A model generated the notes under the pieces. It saw only the letters and a list, made by a program, of their open reading frames with translations, had not been told where the DNA came from and did not search any database. Below are positions 57,802-64,000 of a DNA stretch of 64,000 bases, one piece after another. Both the position numbers and the translations under genes were made by a program. The stretch's first letter is position 1. The number at the start of each line of letters is the position of its first letter. This stretch comes from Coprobacillus sp. CAG:698 (lineage in GTDB: Bacteria; Bacillota_I; Bacilli_A; ML615J-28; CAG-698), in the NCBI GenBank assembly GCA_000431235.1, contig HF988734.1, positions 124,001 to 188,000 on the forward strand. Reading direction: 5' to 3'.

Positions 57802-58506
57802 ATGGGATTATTTGGAAAAGATTATAAAGAAGAAGATCGTTTATATCGTATAAAAATTAGAGAAAGATTACTTGAAATACCTGGATTATTTGATTCACCA
57901 TCATCAAGTAAAATCGTTGATAATGGACTTTGTGCTCCATACTTTAAAGTTACAAAATCCACTATTGAAATGGATGAAAAAATAGACGAATTATCTAAGA
58001 GTATTGCATCTGTAAAAACTGAAATACCTGGATCTCAAAAGGTATATGAGGGATTACTTGTGGAAATGTTTACGTATCGTAATGATGAATCAAATGTTTG
58101 TAAGGGTAAAGAATTTGAACAACTTTGCAAAAACTGGGAAGTTGATAAAGCCATGTGCGAAGCAAAAATTAAAATAGAGAATTTAAAAAAGCAAAAAGCC
58201 GAATTAGACCCTAATGATTTATATTATAATATGAAAAGTAAAAAAATTGATGATGATATAAAAAGTGAAGCCGATACAATTAAGAGATTGTTAGAGGTAA
58301 TGTTCTTAAATGACAAGTATTTAGGAGTTGTTAAAAAATCTGATATTGAAAATACAGTTAATGAGTGCGCTAATTCTACATCAAAAGACTTTGCTAAACA
58401 AGTTAACTTATTACGTAAGAAACGTGTTAAAAACGATTTAGAAAAGAATCGTAAAGAAGATCAATACAAGTTATATTCTAATATGCTTGATGATTCTGAT
58501 AACTAA
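57802..58506 (+). CDS. Charged helical protein with shared C-terminal motif, unknown
   Basis: 234 residues from ATG 57802 (GGAGG seven bases before). Mostly helical and highly charged: EMDEKIDELSKSIASVKTEIPG, CEAKIKIENLKKQKAELDP, with a coiled-coil middle. No TM. Its last residues, EKNRKEDQYKLYSNMLDDSDN, share a motif (EKNRKE..Y....M.DD) with the end of the next gene's product although the two proteins are otherwise unlike. No family recognised. Confidence 0.55.
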   Translation: MGLFGKDYKEEDRLYRIKIRERLLEIPGLFDSPSSSKIVDNGLCAPYFKVTKSTIEMDEKIDELSKSIASVKTEIPGSQKVYEGLLVEMFTYRNDESNVCKGKEFEQLCKNWEVDKAMCEAKIKIENLKKQKAELDPNDLYYNMKSKKIDDDIKSEADTIKRLLEVMFLNDKYLGVVKKSDIENTVNECANSTSKDFAKQVNLLRKKRVKNDLEKNRKEDQYKLYSNMLDDSDN

Positions 58507-58509
58507 TGT

Positions 58510-58890
58510 ATGATAATAAAAATAGGTGAAAATACATATACTCAATCCGATATTCAGGAACTCAGAACGAGCATATGTAAGTTAGAAAATGAAATAAGTG
58601 AATGTGATAATACTATTGAATCTAAGATTTCAAAAGAAGAATTAAAAGCAGCTAAAGCTAAGAAAAAACAACTTCTCAAAGCTCTTAAAGAACTTAAAAA
58701 AGCAGAAAGAAGATTAGCTATTGTGTCAGATAAATTCAAAGAAAAACCTTTTGAAAGTTACTATGATGACAAAGAAGTTGAGGAAATAATCAAAAAGCAA
58801 GCTGATAAATTAGTAGACGAAGAAGTGGAAAAAAATCGTAAAGAAAAATCTTATAATCAATTCATTGATATGATTGATGATAAAAAATAA
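58510..58890 (+). CDS. Coiled-coil protein with shared C-terminal motif, unknown
   Basis: 126 residues. Long coiled coil (LRTSICKLENEISECDNTIESKISKEELKAAKAKKKQLLKALKELKKAERRL in several heptads), then EKNRKEKSYNQFIDMIDDKK at the C-terminus, resembling the tail of the preceding protein. No Shine-Dalgarno before ATG 58510, three bases after the previous stop, so it is probably translated by coupling. No family recognised. Confidence 0.55.
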   Translation: MIIKIGENTYTQSDIQELRTSICKLENEISECDNTIESKISKEELKAAKAKKKQLLKALKELKKAERRLAIVSDKFKEKPFESYYDDKEVEEIIKKQADKLVDEEVEKNRKEKSYNQFIDMIDDKK

Positions 58891-58903
58891 ATGGAGAAAC
58901 ATT

Positions 58904-60154
58904 ATGCCTAAAAAATGTAAAGTATGTTCTGGCGAAAAGTACGTTCCATGTACTGGAAGACCTGGATATGTAGAATGTATGTTCTGTGGAACTGTGTATT
59001 CAAATGATGAAATTGAAGAAACGGTTTCTGAAGAAAAGAAAAGTATAGATTTAATAAATACAATCGGAAAAGGTGTTTGTGAGATTGTTTGGACAGTTGA
59101 GAATTGCATGTACCAAGGAACAGGTTGGTACATTGGAAATGGCAATGTAATTACAAATGCTCATGTTGTTTTGGATGGCCAAGGATATCTTGGACATAAG
59201 TTAAATTGTAAATTTACTTATTTAGGTAAGGATGCAGTTTACATCGGTGAAGCAGAAAAACTTGATCAAGTAAATGATGTGGCTGTAGTAAAGATTAATG
59301 ATGATGAACGTTTAAAACCTCATGCAGTTAAACTTGCTGAAAACCCACAATATACAATTGGGCAAACAGTATATACTATTGGTAACACTGTTGGAAGAGG
59401 ATTATCTCCTCAAAAGGGTATGATATCTCGCTTGGATGATATGGAGTTTAGTGAAGGTTGGAAAAAGCTAAACGCTGTACCATTGCTTCGTACAACACTA
59501 AATATCGACCATGGAAATAGTGGTGGACCATTAATTAATTCCAAAGGTGAAGCAATAGGATTAATGAGCAGTGGTCACGTTCAAGAATCTGAAGTGTCAA
59601 TTTATTCGCAAACAGGAAGAATGGATAATGTTGTAGGTGTTGGTAGTATTAAAGTTGATGAATTAAGTATTGCTGTTAGACTTATATGTGTAAAGAATTT
59701 ATTGAATTCAAAAGAAATATATAAAGAAAAACAAAGACCACAAATAGAAGCACCTAAAAATGATGGTTTAGTAGACGTTCTTTTGACTTTGCAAATATCA
59801 TACCTACCAAGTTTATTCTTAGAAAATTTTGATGTGTTTTCAAAAATGATTCAAAGTCAAGAACTATTCTGTACTGTAGTTACCCAACTAGCACAAAATG
59901 TAGGGGTTAAATATGAATGTTCAGAAGATGATTTTATAATTAAGCCATGTGCTAATGGAAGAAGTGTAATGATATTGTATCCAGATATGGTTATTAACGA
60001 TAACTTATCAATTGTTCAAGTATTTTCACTTACAAAGAAGAAAGTATATGGGGTATTACCAGCAGGTATTCTTGTAGAGATAAAAGATGGACAATTACAC
60101 AAAATACAAGACGTAGATTTAAATAACTTAGAAAACATAATTAATAATTTATAA
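58904..60154 (+). CDS. Cytosolic zinc-ribbon trypsin-like serine protease
   Basis: 416 residues from ATG 58904 after GGAGA. Zinc ribbon first (C5, C8, C25, C28: CKVC...CMFCG). The trypsin/HtrA-like domain follows at about 45-260: His 87 in ITNAHVV, Asp 125 in VNDVAVVKI, Ser 206 in IDHGNSGGPLINSKGEAIG, a complete catalytic triad. The last 130 residues form another domain (FCTVVTQLAQNVGVKYECSEDDFIIKP, KVYGVLPAGILVEIKDGQL) that I do not recognise. No signal peptide, TM or PDZ domain. Cytosolic trypsin-like proteases with added domains occur in bacterial conflict systems; its neighbours fit that idea. Confidence 0.85.
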   Translation: MPKKCKVCSGEKYVPCTGRPGYVECMFCGTVYSNDEIEETVSEEKKSIDLINTIGKGVCEIVWTVENCMYQGTGWYIGNGNVITNAHVVLDGQGYLGHKLNCKFTYLGKDAVYIGEAEKLDQVNDVAVVKINDDERLKPHAVKLAENPQYTIGQTVYTIGNTVGRGLSPQKGMISRLDDMEFSEGWKKLNAVPLLRTTLNIDHGNSGGPLINSKGEAIGLMSSGHVQESEVSIYSQTGRMDNVVGVGSIKVDELSIAVRLICVKNLLNSKEIYKEKQRPQIEAPKNDGLVDVLLTLQISYLPSLFLENFDVFSKMIQSQELFCTVVTQLAQNVGVKYECSEDDFIIKPCANGRSVMILYPDMVINDNLSIVQVFSLTKKKVYGVLPAGILVEIKDGQLHKIQDVDLNNLENIINNL

Positions 60155-60174
60155 GTAGAAAGGAGTAATAAAGT

Positions 60175-60699
60175 ATGAATGAAATGCTTAAAGCACTTAA
60201 AGAATACTTAGATAACGGAATAATTAGAGTTTTATGTAACCCAATAACAAATTATTCATGCGTATCTTTTCATGATATAGAACATGGAGTTTATGTTAAT
60301 ACTGGATTAGGAGCATCTAGTATTCGTAGTGTTGGTTCATTACTTAAAATATATGAAAGTAAGAATAGTTTGACACCTAAAAAAATTTGTGAAATAACAA
60401 AAATTCCTGAAAGTGCATATGATAGAATTAAAAATCAATCTACTGATTTTGATATTTATGATAAAAATCAAATATGTGTTCTTGCAATATGCTTTAAGCT
60501 AACACCTACACAAATTAGAAGGTTTTTGAATGCAGCTCATATTTTATTACAACCACTATCATATTCTTTTGATGCAGCTTTTGATTTTTATATTAATAAT
60601 TGGCATTACACAATAGATAACAAAGAAAACATTAATAACTTTTTAAAATGTTGTAAGTATTCAGAAGAATATTTAGAAAAATGTTTGGGGTTCCACTAA
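60175..60699 (+). CDS. Protein with helical domain typical of macro-domain-associated proteins
   Basis: 174 residues. The first 60 residues are unfamiliar (FHDIEHGVYVNTGLGASSIRSVGSLL). The rest, SLTPKKICEITKIPESAYDRIKNQ to AICFKLTPTQIRRFLNAAHILLQPLSYSFDAAFDFYINN..Y.ID.IN.FL..........LG, follows a helix-turn-helix-like domain (xxLLxxAGYALSxSxxFDxIIxYFIxxxxYDIxxINxxLxxxxxxxLG) that I recall fused to macro domains and other Firmicute proteins. DNA binding is not shown. AAAGGAG precedes the start; the stop overlaps the next ATG by one base. Confidence 0.6.
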   Translation: MNEMLKALKEYLDNGIIRVLCNPITNYSCVSFHDIEHGVYVNTGLGASSIRSVGSLLKIYESKNSLTPKKICEITKIPESAYDRIKNQSTDFDIYDKNQICVLAICFKLTPTQIRRFLNAAHILLQPLSYSFDAAFDFYINNWHYTIDNKENINNFLKCCKYSEEYLEKCLGFH

Positions 60700-61721
60700 T
60701 GGCAAACATAAGTAAGTTATTAAGAATAATAGAAAAGCTAAAAAAAGAAGAAGGTGCTTTATTTGAAAGGTATCCTGATGAAAAATCAATAGATAAAGTT
60801 ATTGATGAATTCACAACAATTATTACTAGAAGACAAGACGTAGAAAAACCCGTAAATAGACTAGAATTAATTAAGCTAATTCTTGATCTAAAAGTGTTGG
60901 GTTTAGAAAATGTGAAGAAAATGTATGAAGTTTGTGGATATCCATTTAATTACAAAAAAACACTTGGTGATTATTATGATGAAGCTTTAAGAATATTTGT
61001 TGAAAATAATCTTTTTGATGGCAATCTCCCTGATAATTATCGATATGTTTACGAAATTAATAGCATTGATATTGTAGACAATTATGAGAAATATGAATAT
61101 GTTTTAAAGAATATTATTTTAACACTTTACAAGATGAAATTTGGAAAAATAAATGGTGAGGAAGAACATCTTCTCTATAATCTTGCAATGCTTGAAGATA
61201 GATTTCTAGATACTGATCAAAATATAAAAAGATTACTTTATCCTAATTGTAAAGAAATGGATGCCTTTAGAAATTATTTACTAAAATATGATGAAGAAAA
61301 TCAAGGAACATATGCTCCTGAATATCAAGAAATAATACACGTTATATTATTAACTATTTTAGATAATTTTTATGAAGACCGAAAAACATGTAAGATGTTT
61401 AGAAGAGTAATAAGTGATGTTCCAAGAAGTGTTTATAAAAAAATGTTTATGGATAAACTATTTGTTACTGAAATGTTTTCATATAATTACTTTGAATCAT
61501 TTTATAAAAAAGTATTCTTAGATGATGACTATCAAGAAAAGGAAAAAGCATTAATAGATTTATTTACGATAATATTTACTAATCTTAAGACAATAAATGT
61601 GCCTATTGAAATTCCCCAAACAGTAGCTATGAAAATTAATTATAAATTCTTAGGGCTAGAAGTTAAAGAAATGGTTAATCACTTTAAAAAAATTAAACAT
61701 GAAATTGATAGAAGATTATAA
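60699..61721 (+). CDS. All-helical protein, unknown
   Basis: 340 residues from ATG 60699, which overlaps the preceding stop (an ATG at 60681 is possible). Predicted almost entirely helical with many Tyr, Lys and Asp: ISKLLRIIEKLKKEEGALFERYPDEKSIDKVIDEF, KKTLGDYYDEALRIFVENNLFDG. No TM, no known motif. Last gene of the SPFH/trypsin operon and followed by a compact terminator. Confidence 0.55.
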   Translation: MANISKLLRIIEKLKKEEGALFERYPDEKSIDKVIDEFTTIITRRQDVEKPVNRLELIKLILDLKVLGLENVKKMYEVCGYPFNYKKTLGDYYDEALRIFVENNLFDGNLPDNYRYVYEINSIDIVDNYEKYEYVLKNIILTLYKMKFGKINGEEEHLLYNLAMLEDRFLDTDQNIKRLLYPNCKEMDAFRNYLLKYDEENQGTYAPEYQEIIHVILLTILDNFYEDRKTCKMFRRVISDVPRSVYKKMFMDKLFVTEMFSYNYFESFYKKVFLDDDYQEKEKALIDLFTIIFTNLKTINVPIEIPQTVAMKINYKFLGLEVKEMVNHFKKIKHEIDRRL

Positions 61722-61732
61722 ACAAATTAAAT

Positions 61733-61752
61733 TAGGCCACTGGCCTTTTTTA
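61733..61752 (+). terminator. Terminator of the SPFH/trypsin operon
   Basis: AGGCC/GGCCT stem with a three-base loop and six T. Confidence 0.8.
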
Positions 61753-61779
61753 AAAGAAGTTTTAACTTGAAGATTTTTG

Positions 61780-61807
61780 TAGACAAAAACATAAAATAGT
61801 GTATAAT
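61780..61807 (+). promoter_or_regulatory. Promoter of the TIR gene
   Basis: -35 TAGACA (61780-61785), 16-base spacer, -10 TATAAT (61802-61807); AAAGGTGA and ATG 61850 follow. Confidence 0.75.
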
Positions 61808-61849
61808 ATACTTATAAAAATAAGTCAATCACAAAGAAAGGTGAAACTC

Positions 61850-62740
61850 ATGGAAGAAACAAAATCATTAATATGTACAAGATGTGGATCACATTATTTA
61901 GAAAAACAAAGTGAAACTGAATATAAGTGTTTAAGTTGTGATGCTATAATTACTAAGGAAAAAGCCTTAGATTTTGAAGAACAATATAAAAAACTTCAAG
62001 CTGAAGGTAAGGCATTTGATATAGCTAACTTAAGAAGTTTAGTTAGAAAAGCACTAGAAGGGCATATTGATAAAGATTCACTTATTAAGTATTCACAAGA
62101 TATATTAAGGGTTTTACCAGGAGATGTGCTTTCACTATTTTACATTAAATTTGCTAATCGTATAATTTATCCTAGTGATTATGAATATTATTTAAATCTT
62201 CTTTTGAAAGAAGCAACACAAACAGAAATAGATGAAATAATAGATATAATAATAACTAATGCCAGATTTAGAGAAAAAGAACAGGTAATTAACATAATAA
62301 ATAAGTTCTATAAAGGAAGAGAAGATAAACTTATAGAGCTAGAAAAAGCTTTAAAACAAAGAACGAAAGAAATAGATTTATTTAGTGATATACCTAGAGA
62401 TATATTTATTTGTCATTCTTCACTAGATAAAGATAAAGTAAATGAAATATTAAAGACGTTAGAAGAAGATGGAAATACATGCTGGATATCATCACGTAAT
62501 ATTCCATGGGATAGTGATAACTATTGGTTAAATATTGAAAAAGCAATAAAATCATGTAATATCTTCTTATGCTTAAATAGTGTAAATACAATGCAAAGCA
62601 ATGACTGCAGACGTGAAGTAGAAATAGCGAGCACTTTAAACAAGAAAAGAATAGAGTATAAGTTAGATGAATCTAGAGATATAACATTATTTAAACAGTT
62701 CTTTACAGGACAATGGTATCAATACAATGCAAAGCAATGA
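61850..62740 (+). CDS. Zinc-ribbon/TIR-domain protein, truncated by frameshift
   Basis: 296 residues as it reads now. Zinc ribbon at C9, C12, C27, C30 (CTRCG...CLSCD), helical middle (about 35-180), TIR domain from D184: DIFICHSSLDKDKVNEIL, GNTCWISSRNIPWDSDNYW, FLCLNSVNTMQSNDCRREVEIA with the candidate catalytic Glu at 256. After GQW at about 289 the frame runs into the second copy of a 136-base repeat in the wrong phase and ends YQYNAKQ-stop. TIR domains of this type often cleave NAD or signal in defence. The TIR core is nearly whole, so this product may still work. The rest of the ancestral gene follows in another frame. Confidence 0.82.
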   Translation: MEETKSLICTRCGSHYLEKQSETEYKCLSCDAIITKEKALDFEEQYKKLQAEGKAFDIANLRSLVRKALEGHIDKDSLIKYSQDILRVLPGDVLSLFYIKFANRIIYPSDYEYYLNLLLKEATQTEIDEIIDIIITNARFREKEQVINIINKFYKGREDKLIELEKALKQRTKEIDLFSDIPRDIFICHSSLDKDKVNEILKTLEEDGNTCWISSRNIPWDSDNYWLNIEKAIKSCNIFLCLNSVNTMQSNDCRREVEIASTLNKKRIEYKLDESRDITLFKQFFTGQWYQYNAKQ

Positions 62741-62856
62741 TTGCAGACGTGAAGTAGAAATAGCAAGCAGTCTAAACAAGAAAAGAATCGAATATAAGTT
62801 AGATGATGCTAGAGATATAACATTATTTAAAAACTTCTTTACAGGACAGTGGATAA
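62585..62856 (+). repeat. Diverged 136-base tandem repeat inside the TIR domain
   Basis: Copy 1 is 62585-62720 and copy 2 is 62721-62856. Both begin with the same AATACAATGCAAAGCAATGA and differ at about a dozen positions (roughly 90% identity). 136 is not a multiple of three, so the repeat shifts the frame. It covers the segment with the TIR catalytic Glu (NDCRREVEIAS). Confidence 0.88.
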
Positions 62857-63092
62857 CAAATATTAATGACTTATTAGATAAAGTATATGACTTAAAACAC
62901 AAAGAAACAAAGTTAAAAGAAGAAGCTAAAAAGCTCTTAAAAAGCAAAGAATATGAAAAAGCCAAAGAAGTATTTTTAGAAGTAAATGATGATGAAGCAA
63001 AAAAATATATAGTGTTATGTAATACTTTAATTTCCTCAACAAAGTTAATGAAAAATAGCATGTATGAAGAAGCTAAAGCAAAACTATTATAA
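62727..63092 (+). pseudogene. Middle fragment of the TIR/DUF6273 gene
   Basis: 121 codons in the frame entered by copy 2 of the repeat: MQSNDCRREVEIASSLNKK, FFTGQWITNINDLLDKVYDL, then helical SKEYEKAKEVFLEVNDDEAKKY, ending at TAA 63090-63092. The ATG at 62727 has no ribosome site; it is an internal Met of the ancestral protein. It shows what the TIR C-terminus and linker should look like. Confidence 0.7.
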
Positions 63093-63998
63093 ATAGATGA
63101 TATAATCTATACCAAAGATTTGCTTGAGGAATGTAGCCACAAGATATCTTTAAATAGTACCATTAATTATGAAGTAAATAATAATATAAAGGAAGAAACA
63201 ACTACCAGAGAAGAAACAAATAAAAATGACATATTAAAAAAAGCAAAGTTTTTGCTCAATCAAACAAAAGATTATCAAGAAGCTGAAAAGATACTATTTG
63301 AAGAAATAGCATATAATGAGAATAATTTTGAATTATGGTATTATTATCTATATGCAATAACAAAAGGCTTAAAAGATAATAACCATAAAAATATTAATTT
63401 GGCATTTGAAAATTTAAAGAAATTAGTACCTAATGAAAGAAAAAAAGATATTCAAGATTTAGATAATAGATTAAATCCAGTTACAATAAAACGATTAGAA
63501 GAAGAGAAGGAAAGGAAAATAGAAGAAGAAAGAGAAAAAGTACAAAAAGAATATGACGCAAAAATAGAAAAAGAACAAGAAAAACTAAATATAATAAAAC
63601 TTAAAGTAAAACAAATTGATGAAGAAACTGATAATAAGATAAATAATCATCATAAAATTCTTATGAATGCAATTGATGAATTTAAGAAAAAGAATATAAT
63701 TAGTAAAACAAGTAAAACTGATTTTATTTACTTTGGGTCATATCCTCAAACATTAAAAAATGCCAATGTGAAAATAATTAGTAAAGAAACTGATGAAAGA
63801 GGATATTATTCAGGAAGTGATGGAAGTAAGTATCAATTGGTAAACAAAGGTTTATTTAAAAAGTTCTATTACAAAGTAGAGCCTATTAGATGGCTAATTG
63901 TTAAACATGATAAAGAAAGTATGTTTGTTATTAGTGATATGATAATTGACAACCATATATATGATAATTATACGTATAATTATGAAGAATCAGAAATA
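63093..63998 (+). pseudogene. C-terminal fragment with coiled coil and DUF6273 domain (partial)
   Basis: About 300 codons open in the same frame after the TAA, without a proper start. Order: EECSHKISLNSTINY linker, TPR-like KAKFLLNQTKDYQEAEKILFEEIAYN, a Glu/Lys coiled coil (KRLEEEKERKIEEEREKVQKEY), then DUF6273: DFIYFGSYPQTLKNANVKIIS, GYYSGSDGSKYQLV, YYKVEPIRWLIVKHD, MFVISDMIIDNH. These match YLYFGSYPQIIKDASVNIIS, GYFTGSDGEKYALL and YYFKVEPIKWKILED in the 961-residue surface protein at 24.8-27.7 kb. The frame runs off the right edge. Confidence 0.7.
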
Positions 63999-64000
63999 AG

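Larger units (their letters stand above)
61850..64000 (+). pseudogene. Broken zinc-ribbon/TIR/TPR-like/DUF6273 gene, runs off the window
   Basis: Joining the frames gives one long protein: zinc ribbon, TIR, short helical repeats (SKEYEKAKEVFLEVN, KDYQEAEKILFEEIA), a Glu/Lys coiled coil, then a DUF6273 domain beginning IYFGSYPQ. Two lesions break it: the 136-base repeat (frame shift) and a TAA at 63090-63092 in the restored frame. Beyond the TAA the frame stays open to the window's end. A sequencing or assembly error cannot be excluded for the TAA. Confidence 0.7.

Noticed and set aside
63092..63093. TAA read as an amino acid (code reassignment) to rescue the TIR/DUF6273 gene
   Set aside because: TAA ends many intact genes in the window, so reassignment is not credible. 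A frameshift is also present upstream, which favours decay, phase switching or sequence error.

Overview
The window is AT-rich DNA with short intergenic gaps, AGGAGG/GAGGTGA ribosome sites and several GTG and TTG starts. Stops are the standard three, with TGA used as a real stop in tilS, murF, yabP and tdk, so this is not a mycoplasma-type code. Gene content (SUF genes in the order C-D-S-U-B, tilS-hpt-ftsH-rqcP, a YabP/YabQ sporulation pair, class I lysyl-tRNA synthetase, no outer-membrane genes) points to a low-GC Firmicute of the Erysipelotrichia/Bacilli/Mollicutes-related gut lineages. That placement is inference.

Layout. 1-3.2 kb: end of an unknown gene, then a secreted snapalysin-like metalloprotease. 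3.7-9.4 kb: half-size EamA protein, small membrane protein, complete SUF iron-sulfur operon. 9.5-12.1 kb: three genes that look like a decayed ABC transporter, then a remnant of an AAA/DUF4143 ATPase. 12.2-15.6 kb: hydrolase, membrane-anchored MurF-like ligase and Ddl-like ligase. 15.7-19.9 kb: tilS-hpt-ftsH-rqcP. 20-24.6 kb: GH4 phosphoglycosidase, BadF-type sugar kinase, maf, pepF. 24.7-27.7 kb: large TPR/TM/repeat/DUF6273 surface protein. 27.9-31.4 kb (minus): an intact AAA/DUF4143 ATPase bracketed by near-identical palindromes, then a nitroreductase-flavodoxin-hslO redox operon. 31.5-31.8 kb: tRNA-Tyr and two tRNA-Gln (minus). 31.9-34 kb: class I LysRS. 34-36.4 kb (minus): yabQ, yabP and three unknowns. 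36.6-41.6 kb: GDPD, a phosphotransacylase-like protein, murA, a degenerate aspartase-like protein, dppA. 41.7-48.7 kb: YcxB-like proteins, RluA, DUF2207 and LemA, GNAT, rpmE, tdk, tadA, SRP RNA. 48.9-56.4 kb: dus and a peptide/cell-wall recycling operon with a LysA-M19 dipeptidase fusion.

56.5-64 kb is the accessory region and the best candidate for an undescribed system: a zinc-ribbon protein, an SPFH-like protein, two charged helical proteins sharing a C-terminal motif, a cytosolic zinc-ribbon trypsin-like protease, a protein with a helical domain I associate with macro-domain proteins, an all-helical unknown, and a zinc-ribbon/TIR/DUF6273 gene. The last is broken by a diverged 136-bp tandem repeat that shifts frame and by an in-frame TAA. 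A DUF6273 domain also ends the 961-residue surface protein at 24.8-27.7 kb, so the two loci share a module.

How they work together: several clusters converge on cell-wall synthesis and recycling (MurF/Ddl, MurA, LdcA-like, DppA, LysA-M19, beta-lactamase fold, GHL10, BadF kinase). Others are housekeeping translation and redox functions. All calls are by eye from sequence and motif memory; no database search was possible.
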